A stretch of 34,191 nucleotides of DNA, from contig CAIMUP010000042.1 in NCBI GenBank assembly GCA_903844645.1, positions 1 to 34,191 of the forward strand. Reading direction: 5' to 3'. The translations under genes and the position numbers were made by a program. Source of the DNA: an uncultured Bacteroidota bacterium (GTDB lineage Bacteria; Bacteroidota; Bacteroidia; AKYH767-A; JABDAW01). The notes under the pieces were generated by a model, which was not told where the DNA came from, did not search any database, and worked only from the letters and a program-made list of their open reading frames with translations. Shown here piece by piece: positions 27,009-34,191 of this stretch (positions are counted from its first letter, which is position 1; each line of letters starts with the position of its first letter).

Positions 27009-27761
27009 ATGACGAGCCTCAAAGATAAAATCAACATGGACAAATTGCCTCAACACATCGCCATTATCATGGATGGCAATGGCAGGTGGGCAAAGCAAAA
27101 AGGCGAACTTCGGGTGTTTGGACATAAAAACGGAACGAAGTCGGTGAAGGAAACAACGGAGGCATGTGGCGAGCTGGGTATTAAATATCTCACGCTGTAT
27201 GCCTTCTCAACCGAGAATTGGAACCGCCCGAAATTCGAGATTAATTTCCTCATGGAATTGTTGGTTTCGACCATTAGCAGGGAGACCAAGAGGCTGATGG
27301 ATAACGATGTTCGGCTGCTTGCCATTGGCGATTTGGATTCTTTGCCGAGTGCTTGTTATCGCGAATTGATGAGTGCTATCGAGCAGACTAAAAACAATAA
27401 AACCTTGACCGTGATCCTGGCATTAAGCTATAGTTCTCGGAATGAAATTGTGGAAGCGACAAAGAAAATCGGCGAAGCCATCAAGAATGGGAAAATGAAG
27501 CCAGAAGATATTACCGAGCAGACGATTATTGAGAATATTTATACCAAAGATATTCCCGATCCGGAACTTTTGATAAGGACGAGTGGCGAGCATCGGATCA
27601 GCAATTTTTTGTTGTGGCAGTTGGCATATACCGAGCTTTATTTCACCGAAACTTTGTGGCCCGATTTCGGCAAGGAACAACTTTATGAGGCGATTATTGA
27701 TTACCAAAATCGGGAGCGGAGATTTGGGATGACGAGCGAACAGGTTACCGTGAAAAGTTGA
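27009..27761 (+). CDS. uppS: Isoprenyl transferase (undecaprenyl diphosphate synthase)
   Basis: 250 aa, usual length. Condenses isopentenyl diphosphate units onto farnesyl diphosphate to give the C55 lipid carrier of peptidoglycan and O-antigen synthesis. The active-site signature IAIIMDGNGRWAK holds the Mg-binding Asp22; the other family blocks are YLTLYAFSTENWNRP, LALSYSSRNEIV and the C-terminal PDPELLIRTSGEHRISNFLLWQ with YTELYFTETLWPDF. An internal ATG at 27036 (MDKLPQHIAI) is an equally plausible start. Cytoplasmic. Normally bamA follows closely; here 500 bp with array H intervene. Confidence 0.97.
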   Translation: MTSLKDKINMDKLPQHIAIIMDGNGRWAKQKGELRVFGHKNGTKSVKETTEACGELGIKYLTLYAFSTENWNRPKFEINFLMELLVSTISRETKRLMDNDVRLLAIGDLDSLPSACYRELMSAIEQTKNNKTLTVILALSYSSRNEIVEATKKIGEAIKNGKMKPEDITEQTIIENIYTKDIPDPELLIRTSGEHRISNFLLWQLAYTELYFTETLWPDFGKEQLYEAIIDYQNRERRFGMTSEQVTVKS

Positions 27762-27889
27762 AAGTGATAAAAGAAAAATTTACAAAATCTTATCCCCAGA
27801 AATTTTATCAGACAAAAAAGAAAATGAAAGCCTTATATATAATAGCATCCAAAATGAGATTTTTAACCTTCCATGAAGCTGTTTTTCCA

Positions 27890-28145
27890 CTTTTGGGAGC
27901 CAAAATATTGGCTTATATTTCCAAAATATTGATCAATATTTCCAAAGTTTTGCCTTATATTTCCAAAATATTAATCAAAATTTTCCAATCATTAATCAAT
28001 ATTTTGGAAGTTTTGATCAACATTTTGGAATCATTGACCAATAAAATCTTTTCATTGGTCAATGATTCCATTTCATTGATCTATAAAGTTGTTTTATTGC
28101 CTAATAAAATGATTTTATTAACCACTATTTTACCTTTTGCAGGCA
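27890..28145. repeat. Array H: twelve 21-bp units between uppS and bamA
   Basis: A pentamer of the GATCA/GCCTT/GACCA type falls at 27910, 27931, 27952, 27973, 27994, 28015, 28036, 28057, 28078, 28099, 28120 and 28141, exactly 21 bp apart. Around it dyads recur though their bases differ: AAATATTGATCAATATTT (centre 27932.5), TTGATCAA (28016.5), ATTGnnCAAT (28037.5), TCATTGnnCAATGA (28058.5), TTTTATTnnnnAATAAAA (28100.5). The left units carry TTTCCAAAATATT and the right ones the reverse AATATTTTGGAA, so the array is itself roughly inverted. The flanks of the gap (27762-27889, 28146-28261) are AT-rich without a gene or clear promoter box. Confidence 0.9.
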
Positions 28146-28261
28146 ATAAAAACCGACCTTTTACAGTTAAAAGCCCTTCTATAACCCCTATTTATACCTT
28201 ATATAATACTATACAAACGATCCGAAACGCTTCTTAAATTACACTAAAACAGAATCCCCCA

Positions 28262-30802
28262 ATGATAAATCATAATAACCTAATGAATAAAAAACTTTGT
28301 TTAACCCTCCTTTTCTGCTTCGCGATTTTCATTGCCTCGGCACAAATAAAAATCGGTTCAGGAGACACCTCTTTGATAGATTACAGCATCCAAAAAGAAT
28401 ATGAAATCGGTGGAATTACGGTCTCCGGTTCCCAGTTTTTTGACGAGACTTCCATCATCGGAAGCACCGGCTTAAAAGTCGGAGATAAGATTACCATCCC
28501 TGGAGATAAAATCGCAAAAGCCATCGAAAATCTTTGGAAGCAAGGATTGTTTGCCGACATTAAAATTCTCGCTCCAAAAATTCTCGGAACACAGATTTTT
28601 TTGGAGGTCGTAATCGAAGAACGTCCGCGACTTTCGAGCTTTACTTTTACTGGGGTAAGCAAGGGCGAAACAGATAAATTGCGGGATAAAATTAATCTTG
28701 TAAGAGGCAAAGTGGTTACCCAAAATGTGATCAGCAATACCATTAATATTTGTAAAGCCCACTTCCTTGACAAGGGTTTTTTGAATACCGAAGTAACCAT
28801 CAAAGAGGCATTGGATACGACTGTAACCAATAGCGAAACCTTGACAATTATGGTGGATAAAAAGAAACGGATTAAGGTGAATAAAATCATCTATAACGGC
28901 GTAACCGCACTGAAACCACGTAAGCTCCGCAAAGCCATGAGCGATACGAAAGAGAAACATTGGTATCATATTTTTACCGCCTCGAAACTGATTGCCGAAG
29001 ATTATGAAAAAGGCAAGCAGAAGATTATAGAAAAATATAAAGAAATCGGTTATCGCGATGCTAAGATCGTGAGCGATACGGTGTATAAGGTTTCGGACAA
29101 ATTGGTGAATATCGAAATCAATATCGCGGAAGGGAATAAATATTATTTTGGGAATATTAATTGGATAGGCAACACGAAACATACCACTGCGGAATTGAAT
29201 GCAATACTGGGCATCAAGAAGGGCGATATTTTCGATCAATCGCTGCTTGATCAACGATTATTTATGAGCGAAAATAGCAGAGATATAAGTTCTCTGTATC
29301 TCGATGACGGGTATTTGTTTTTTGGCGTTACTCCTGTGGAATTATCGGTGAGTAATGATACGATAGATTATGAAATGCGCATCACCGAAGGCAAGCAAGC
29401 AACAATCAATAAAGTAACTGTTGTCGGCAATACGAAGACGAATGATAAAGTTATCCTGCGAGAACTGAAAACCAAGCCGGGTATGCTTTTCAGCCGCTCG
29501 GATATTATTCGTTCGCAGCGGGAACTGGCGCAGTTAAATTATTTTAATGCAGAGAAATTGGGTGTTAATCCGAAGCCTAATCCGGCAGATGGAACAGTGG
29601 ATATTGAATATGTCGTGGAAGAAAAACCATCTGATCAAATTGAACTTTCAGGCGGGTGGGGAGCAGGTTCTTTGGTAGGGACGTTGGGAGTTTCGTTTAA
29701 TAATTTCTCTGCCAAGAACTTTTTTCATAAGGATGCTTGGACTCCGTTGCCTTCTGGTGATGGACAGAAGTTAAGTCTTCGTGGACAAACCAACGGAAGT
29801 TATTATCAGGCATACACCATGTCCTTCACCGAACCTTGGCTTGGAGGAAGAAAACCGAATGCGTTGAGTGGAACGGCATCTTATTCCATTCAGACCAATG
29901 GAAGAGCAACAAGTGATGCTTTGTATGGACGATTAAATACGCTGACTTTGTCATTAGGTCTTGGGAAACGATTAACGTGGCCCGATGATTATTTTTATCT
30001 TTACAGCGATTTGATGTATCAGAATTTTAATCTTAAAAATTATCCCTTGGCATTTCTTTTCAGAGATGGGCGAGCAAATAATTTTAGTTTGAGAGAGACT
30101 TTTTCGAGGAACTCTATTGACCAGCCTACTTATCCTCGTTCGGGTTCGTCGTTTTCATTAACCATGCAATTGACCCCGCCCTTTTCATTGTTGAATCATA
30201 AAGATTATTCTACCATGTCTTCCACCGATCATTACAAATGGATTGAATACAACAAATGGGAATTTGCAGCATCATGGTTCACGAATATTGTTGGGAATTT
30301 GGTTGTGAATACTCGTGCACGGTATGGTTTTTTGAATAATTACAGTTCGAGTTATGGGCAATCGCCTATCAATCGTTTCTTTGTTGGAGGTGATGGTATT
30401 TCGGGCTTTGCATTAGATGGTCGGGAGTTGATTCCTTTGCGGGGATATGCAAATAATTCTGTTACTCCTCGTGGTTATTTGGGCAGTTCTTATGATTATA
30501 TCGGGGCTTCAGCATTCGATAAATATACTTTAGAATTACGCTACCCAATTTCACTAAATCCACAAGCGACTATTTACATGCTGACTTTTGCTGAAGGAGG
30601 AAATGCATGGTTAAATATCAGTGAGTTTAATCCTTTCAATTTACATCGGTCGGCAGGTGCAGGGATAAGAATTTTCCTTCCTATCTTCGGAACACTGGGG
30701 CTTGATTGGGGTTATGGTTTTGATCATTTACCGAACGATCCTACCAATGCAAATGGTAAGGCTCAATTCCATTTTTCAATTGGTGGTTCCATAGACCAAT
30801 AA
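28262..30802 (+). CDS. bamA: Outer-membrane protein assembly factor BamA (Omp85)
   Basis: 846 aa. Central channel of the machinery that folds beta-barrels into the outer membrane. Signal peptide ending near FIASAQ; an ATG at 28283 gives the cleaner N-terminus MNKKLCLTLLF and may be the true start. Five POTRA-type repeats fill ~45-475 (GGITVSGSQFFDETSI, LSSFTFTGVSKGE, KVNKIIYNGVTAL, YFGNINWIGNTKH, TINKVTVVGNTKT). The barrel follows, with the lid-loop-type motif FFVGGDGISGFALDGRE and a C-terminal strand FHFSIGGS. Residues 476 on contain ELSGGWGAGSLVGTLGVSFNNF, the first barrel strands. Followed after 63 bp by the first ompH gene. Confidence 0.96.
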   Translation: MINHNNLMNKKLCLTLLFCFAIFIASAQIKIGSGDTSLIDYSIQKEYEIGGITVSGSQFFDETSIIGSTGLKVGDKITIPGDKIAKAIENLWKQGLFADIKILAPKILGTQIFLEVVIEERPRLSSFTFTGVSKGETDKLRDKINLVRGKVVTQNVISNTINICKAHFLDKGFLNTEVTIKEALDTTVTNSETLTIMVDKKKRIKVNKIIYNGVTALKPRKLRKAMSDTKEKHWYHIFTASKLIAEDYEKGKQKIIEKYKEIGYRDAKIVSDTVYKVSDKLVNIEINIAEGNKYYFGNINWIGNTKHTTAELNAILGIKKGDIFDQSLLDQRLFMSENSRDISSLYLDDGYLFFGVTPVELSVSNDTIDYEMRITEGKQATINKVTVVGNTKTNDKVILRELKTKPGMLFSRSDIIRSQRELAQLNYFNAEKLGVNPKPNPADGTVDIEYVVEEKPSDQIELSGGWGAGSLVGTLGVSFNNFSAKNFFHKDAWTPLPSGDGQKLSLRGQTNGSYYQAYTMSFTEPWLGGRKPNALSGTASYSIQTNGRATSDALYGRLNTLTLSLGLGKRLTWPDDYFYLYSDLMYQNFNLKNYPLAFLFRDGRANNFSLRETFSRNSIDQPTYPRSGSSFSLTMQLTPPFSLLNHKDYSTMSSTDHYKWIEYNKWEFAASWFTNIVGNLVVNTRARYGFLNNYSSSYGQSPINRFFVGGDGISGFALDGRELIPLRGYANNSVTPRGYLGSSYDYIGASAFDKYTLELRYPISLNPQATIYMLTFAEGGNAWLNISEFNPFNLHRSAGAGIRIFLPIFGTLGLDWGYGFDHLPNDPTNANGKAQFHFSIGGSIDQ

Positions 30803-30808
30803 TTTATT

Positions 30809-30816
30809 TATTTTTG
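30809..30816 (+). promoter_or_regulatory. -7 box before the first ompH gene
   Basis: TATTTTTG matches TAnnTTTG and is followed by CACG, similar to other promoters here. It begins 7 bp after the bamA stop and lies 49 bp before the ompH start. No clear -33 TTTG at the right distance. Confidence 0.45.
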
Positions 30817-30865
30817 CACGCTCCAAAGAAGAAAATTAATGTATATTATAAATTAAAAAACAAAA

Positions 30866-31501
30866 ATGAAACGTAGAAATTTAATGAAATCAATCGCCGC
30901 ACTTGCGTTGCTAATGGTATTGTTTGTGCAAGTTAATGCCCAAAAAACATGTTATGTAAATTCAGATTATATTCTTGCCAATATCCCGGAGTATAAAACA
31001 GCACAGACAGCTTTAGATCAACTGTCGGCGCAATGGCAAAAGGAAATCGAAGCGAAGTATTCGGAGATAGATAAACTTTATAAATCGTATCAGGCGGAAC
31101 AAATTCTTTTGACTGATGATCTGAAGAAAAAGAGAATAGGCGAAATAGAAGTAAAAGAAAAAGAAGCGAAGGAACTTCAGAAAACAAAGTTCGGTTATGA
31201 GGGTGAATTATTCAAGAAGAGACAAGAATTAGTGAAGCCTATTCAAGATAAAATATATGCTGCTGTTAAACAGTTTGCGGAAGATGGAAGCTATGCTTAT
31301 ATCTTTGACAAATCAAGCGATTTGATTATGCTTTATACCAATCCGAAGTATGATAAGAGCGATGAAATCCTTTTAAAGATGGGCTTCAAAGCTGGTATCA
31401 AGGATGATGCAGGTAAATCAACCAATACGCCTAAAGGAAATACGCCGGGACAGACTCCCGGGCAACAACCAACGAGAGAAATGCCAACAAAGAAACAATA
31501 A
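30866..31501 (+). CDS. ompH: OmpH/Skp-family periplasmic chaperone, first copy
   Basis: 211 aa. Signal peptide MKRRNLMKSIAALALLMVLFVQVNA, then CYVNSDYILANIPEYKTAQ, the conserved start of Skp/OmpH, a long charged coiled-coil arm (~40-120; EIEAKYSEIDKLYKS to ELQKTKFGYEGELFKKRQ), and the trimerisation strand-helix region SYAYIFDKSSDLIMLYTNP. Binds unfolded outer-membrane proteins and hands them to BamA, encoded just upstream. The tail (~188-211, NTPKGNTPGQTPGQQPT) is low-complexity Gly/Pro/Thr and longer than in the second copy. Its own promoter box precedes it, but read-through from bamA is likely too. Confidence 0.93.
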   Translation: MKRRNLMKSIAALALLMVLFVQVNAQKTCYVNSDYILANIPEYKTAQTALDQLSAQWQKEIEAKYSEIDKLYKSYQAEQILLTDDLKKKRIGEIEVKEKEAKELQKTKFGYEGELFKKRQELVKPIQDKIYAAVKQFAEDGSYAYIFDKSSDLIMLYTNPKYDKSDEILLKMGFKAGIKDDAGKSTNTPKGNTPGQTPGQQPTREMPTKKQ

Positions 31502-31534
31502 TCATAAATTAATAATACCAAATAAAAATTCATA

Positions 31535-32086
31535 ATGACAAACAAATTAAATACACTGACTGTAATAATCCTTTTGACCCTCTCTTGCGTTATTACCAAT
31601 GCTCAAACTCCTTTGAAGTTCGGGCATATCAATTCAACATTACTCGTTTCGATGATGCCAGATGCCAAGGCTGCCGATTCGATGTTAGAAAAAATTAACA
31701 AAGAGGTAGAATTACAATTAAAAACCATGTACGCCGAGTATCAAACCAAGATGGGCGATTATCAAAAGACCGAAGCCGGACTATCGGAACTGGTAAAGCA
31801 AGCTAAACAAAAAGAACTTGCCGATTTAGAGCAAAGAATCAGAGATTTCCAGCAGACTGCGCAGGAATCATTTCAAAAGAAAAAGGAAACCATGTACACT
31901 CCTATCTTTAAAACCGCGAGTGATGCAATCCATGATGTCGCTAAGGAGAATGGATACTCATATATCTTCGATTCATCCCTTGGTGTGTTGCTTTATGCCC
32001 CTGATGGCGACGATGTTATTGACATTGTGAAGAAGAAATTGAAGATTACGATTGAAACACCCAAAGGTACTCCGAAAAAGAATTAA
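31535..32086 (+). CDS. ompH: OmpH/Skp-family periplasmic chaperone, second copy
   Basis: 183 aa. Signal peptide ending near ITNAQ, then LKFGHINSTLLVSMMPDAKAAD, a coiled coil (KINKEVELQLKTMYAEYQTKMGDYQ to RDFQQTAQESFQKKKE) and SYIFDSSLGVLLYAPDGDDV, the family's conserved C-terminal end. Starts 34 bp after the first copy, so both form an operon. A duplicated pair of ompH genes after bamA is standard in Bacteroidota. A strong terminator follows. Confidence 0.94.
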   Translation: MTNKLNTLTVIILLTLSCVITNAQTPLKFGHINSTLLVSMMPDAKAADSMLEKINKEVELQLKTMYAEYQTKMGDYQKTEAGLSELVKQAKQKELADLEQRIRDFQQTAQESFQKKKETMYTPIFKTASDAIHDVAKENGYSYIFDSSLGVLLYAPDGDDVIDIVKKKLKITIETPKGTPKKN

Positions 32087-32110
32087 TAAAGGTAGTAATC
32101 CTTTAATAAA

Positions 32111-32156
32111 AATAATCCCGATACCGACTTAGGTTGCTATCGGGATTATTTTTTTA
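32111..32156 (+). terminator. Intrinsic terminator ending the bamA-ompH cluster
   Basis: AATAATCCCGATA and TATCGGGATTATT form a perfect 13-bp stem around a 14-base loop that can itself pair ACC/GGT; a run of seven further T-rich bases follows. It starts 24 bp after the second ompH stop. Confidence 0.92.
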
Positions 32157-32165
32157 CTAATTTTG
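32134..32165 (+). promoter_or_regulatory. Promoter for murI
   Basis: TTG at 32134-32136, 21-bp spacer, TAATTTTG at 32158-32165, 8 bp before the murI ATG. It overlaps the terminator, so murI is probably transcribed on its own with a very short leader. Confidence 0.5.
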
Positions 32166-32173
32166 CCATCCTT

Positions 32174-33013
32174 ATGCACGAATTAAACAACACTAATTAC
32201 CATCCTATCGGCGTCTTCGATTCAGGATTCGGAGGGCTTACCGTTCTCAAAGAAATCGTGAAGGTATTGCCCGATTACGACTACTTATATCTCGGCGATA
32301 ATGCCCGTGCCCCCTACGGTAACCGGTCGTTTCACACCGTTTATGATTATACATTGCAATGCGTCAAAATGTTATTCGACAATGGCTGCCACCTGGTAAT
32401 CTTAGCATGCAATACATCCTCTGCGAAGGCATTAAGAACCATCCAACAGAAGGATTTACCCATGATTGATTCCGAAAGAAGAGTGCTTGGAGTCATTCGA
32501 CCCACTACCGAGATGGTTGGATCCATCTCTACAACCAAAAATATCGGTGTTTTAGGCACTTTAGGCACCGTTGCTTCGCATTCATACCTTACGGAGATTA
32601 AAAAATTCGCCCCCGATTGCAATGTATTCCAACATGCCTGCCCGATGTGGGTTCCGTTGGTCGAAAATAACGAACATGAAAGCGATGCTGCCGACTATTT
32701 TATTCAGAAAGATATTGAACTTTTATTATCACAATCCGATTCGATTGATACCATCATTTTAGCCTGTACACATTACCCTTTATTGATCAATAAAATCATT
32801 AAATATTTGCCGCAAGGCATCAAATTAATGCCGCAAGGAGAGGTTGTGGCGAACAGTCTCGTCAATTATTTGCAGCGACATCCTGAAATGGAATCGCGAT
32901 GCAGCAAAGGCAAGTCGCGACACTTTTTTACCACCGATTCAACCGTCCATTTCGATAGTTCTGCCGAACTTTTCTTCGGAGAACGCGTGGAATCAAAGCA
33001 TCTGAAGTTCTAA
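32174..33013 (+). CDS. murI: Glutamate racemase
   Basis: 279 aa. Makes D-glutamate for peptidoglycan stem peptides. Signature IGVFDSGFGGLTVLKE near the N-terminus, GDNARAPYGNRS, and the two catalytic cysteines Cys79 in LACNTSSA and Cys198 in ACTHYPLL. Cytoplasmic. Placed at the end of the uppS-bamA-ompH-ompH-murI order that is typical of Bacteroidota. The C-terminus (LFFGERVESKHLKF) is complete. A possible hairpin terminator follows at 33014. Confidence 0.97.
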   Translation: MHELNNTNYHPIGVFDSGFGGLTVLKEIVKVLPDYDYLYLGDNARAPYGNRSFHTVYDYTLQCVKMLFDNGCHLVILACNTSSAKALRTIQQKDLPMIDSERRVLGVIRPTTEMVGSISTTKNIGVLGTLGTVASHSYLTEIKKFAPDCNVFQHACPMWVPLVENNEHESDAADYFIQKDIELLLSQSDSIDTIILACTHYPLLINKIIKYLPQGIKLMPQGEVVANSLVNYLQRHPEMESRCSKGKSRHFFTTDSTVHFDSSAELFFGERVESKHLKF

Positions 33014-33060
33014 AAGGAATACTTGCCACTTATTTCGATGATAAGTCGCGTTCTTTCCTT
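33014..33060. terminator. Possible hairpin between convergent genes
   Basis: Two nested stems share one centre: AAGGAA/TTCCTT outside and ACTTAT/ATAAGT inside, with partly paired spacers. It fits a bidirectional terminator between the stops at 33013 and 33088, but there is no T-run beyond TTGG, so the call is weak. Confidence 0.35.
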
Positions 33061-33087
33061 GGAATGAAACCTCTTTTTAGAAGATTA

Positions 33088-33780
33088 TTACGAAACCGTA
33101 GTCGGATCAAGATTCGTTCCTGGTCCAAAACCCGAATTATTAAATGGAAAAGACGTTCCTGCCAGTTTAACACCGGAAACTGCACTCCGAACTTCGGTAT
33201 TATTTTTCATTATCACGTTAATATTGATAATTCCTTGGGGAGTTACGATTCCTATTTGATCATCCGAGATATTTGTAAGCGTTAATCCGCCAGTAATGGT
33301 AGAAGTAATCAGCAAAGTGCCTTTTGTAGTAGGCTTTGCCTTAGATGAAAACAATAATTTTTGAATAACATCTTTAATGGTGCTTAGTTTTGCACCGATG
33401 CTTGCCAGGGGCTTGCCGGTACTGGTCGAAACATGTTTATAAGCCTCGAATCCAGCCAGATTAACAATCGTTTTCGAGCCGCCAGCCGTCTCATCCACAA
33501 AATCAAACAACTCTTTAAACACACCATTAATTATCTCGATTTGATCGAGCAATGTATTTTCATTTTCTTCCGTTTCGCTTTCGGCATAAGTGTTGATCGC
33601 AGCATTAAAAGGCGTTTTGAAACCCGCCAATGTCGTCAAAGAATATGGAAGTTTGGCGGCTAAAAATACGGTCGGGTTATTCGTGAACCGAGTGATGATG
33701 ACGCCGAGCAAAGTATTCTTCGGACCGGCATCTAAGTAGATGCAATTTTGCTTCACTTTCCAGTAAGGTGCTGCTGCCAT
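33088..33780 (-). CDS. Hypothetical protein, unrecognised
   Basis: 230 aa with the start at 33780 (MAAAPYWKVKQNC), chosen because the upstream in-frame ATG at 33825 adds a Lys/Ser-rich stretch without helpful features. No signal peptide or membrane segment. Residues ~25-70 alternate hydrophobic and small (LLGVIITRFTNNPTVFLAAKL); ~70-110 are acidic and helical (YAESETEENENTLLDQIEIINGVFKELFDF); the C-terminal ~70 residues are beta-rich and Thr/Gly/Asn-rich (LLITSTITGGLTLTNISDD). The overall feel is of a structural or secreted protein in the manner of the unknown at 15480-16151, but I cannot show homology between them. Array I begins upstream at the window edge. Confidence 0.65.
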   Translation of the reverse strand: MAAAPYWKVKQNCIYLDAGPKNTLLGVIITRFTNNPTVFLAAKLPYSLTTLAGFKTPFNAAINTYAESETEENENTLLDQIEIINGVFKELFDFVDETAGGSKTIVNLAGFEAYKHVSTSTGKPLASIGAKLSTIKDVIQKLLFSSKAKPTTKGTLLITSTITGGLTLTNISDDQIGIVTPQGIININVIMKNNTEVRSAVSGVKLAGTSFPFNNSGFGPGTNLDPTTVS

Positions 33781-34158
33781 TTTTAGATTTATTTTTGAAC
33801 TATTAGTTTTAGGTATCGGCTGCAAATTAATAAAAATATATCTACATGACCAAATTTATTTCACATTTTTTTTAATTTATCTCCCGTTTTTTTGTTCAAA
33901 AATGATGTCAAGCCCTCTGTTCAGTGCATTGTAGCATCCTACTAATTTTTGATAATTTTTTTATTTCGCATCCTTTTTTTTGTAAGATTTCTCTTTTTTA
34001 GATAAGAAAAAGTCTTTTTGGAGAGATTATTTATGATTATTTTTCTTCGATTCATCATCCAAAAACGATGATTTTTGAATCAGTTTTTAATGCCCATTAA
34101 TGCCTTAAAATATCTCCTTATTTCGGGAATAAAATTCATCAAAAAAGGAAAAAGACGG

Positions 34159-34191
34159 GTCATTCGGAAGTAAAGATTCGTCATTCCAAAT
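34159..34191. repeat. Array I: start of a 21-bp array cut by the window edge
   Basis: GTCATTC occurs at 34159 and 34180, exactly 21 bp apart, then the window ends. With only two copies this is weak alone, but it matches the period of the other arrays and lies in the last gap longer than 300 bp. The gap from 33781 is otherwise very AT-rich. A hairpin at 34049-34081 (GATTCA/TGAATC with inner TCATC/GATGA, then GTTTTT) is visible but belongs to no known transcript. Confidence 0.5.

Noticed and set aside
27758-28237. 159-aa plus-strand frame after uppS
   Set aside because: It is array H plus AT-rich flanks, overlapping the uppS stop; Ile/Leu/Lys-rich low complexity without domain features.
1-34191. 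Insertion sequence, prophage or rRNA/tRNA genes
   Set aside because: No transposase, integrase, phage structural gene or stable RNA signature was seen on either strand.

Overview
The window is a piece of a Bacteroidota chromosome, most like the Chitinophagales/Sphingobacteriia side of the phylum; no rRNA or tRNA is present to fix the genus. The phylum call rests on four observations: C-terminal type IX secretion (T9SS) sorting domains on three large secreted proteins; repeated Bacteroidetes promoter motifs (TTTG about 20 bp upstream of TAnnTTTG); Bacteroidetes-restricted protein types (DUF5686-like and DUF6089-like); and the conserved gene order DUF6089-like, uppS, bamA, ompH, ompH, murI.

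Layout. 1-10.1 kb is all minus strand: a membrane-anchored patatin-like lipase, bifunctional FtcD (histidine/folate C1 metabolism), a secreted M4 zinc metalloprotease with PKD and T9SS domains, a 155-aa possible winged-helix protein, and a PKD lipoprotein. 10.3-15.4 kb is plus strand: an rRNA-type SAM methyltransferase, an unusual secreted cytochrome c/copper monooxygenase fusion, and a DUF5686 outer-membrane protein. A bidirectional terminator separates these from a minus-strand unknown gene (15.5-16.2 kb). 16.8-24.7 kb is plus strand: an exported protein followed by lipA, a T9SS-exported BNR propeller protein, fbaB with accD, and a small exported protein. 24.7-25.0 kb holds a small minus-strand lipoprotein. 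25.2-33.0 kb is the envelope cluster: two paralogous DUF6089-like proteins, UppS (lipid carrier synthesis), BamA (outer-membrane insertase), two OmpH/Skp chaperones, then MurI. A minus-strand unknown gene and an AT-rich gap close the window.

The main discovery candidate is not a gene. Every non-coding gap longer than about 300 bp (nine of nine, counting two cut by the window edges) carries a tandem array with a period of 21 bp or exactly twice that (42 bp). No gap shorter than 300 bp has one. Each array has its own unrelated sequence, so what is shared is the spacing, and in at least five arrays a dyad symmetry centred on that spacing, not the sequence. In the arrays at 18-317 and 27890-28145 the dyad centres stay on the 21-bp grid even where the bases have diverged. 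21 bp is two turns of B-DNA, which suggests helically phased protein sites or strings of small RNA hairpins. A 21-bp tandem duplication with its own dyad also lies inside the signal peptide of the M4 protease. One array splits the normally compact uppS-bamA pair.

Limits: all assignments come from reading motifs; no database search was run. Two longer hypothetical proteins (15480-16151 and 33088-33780) were not recognised.
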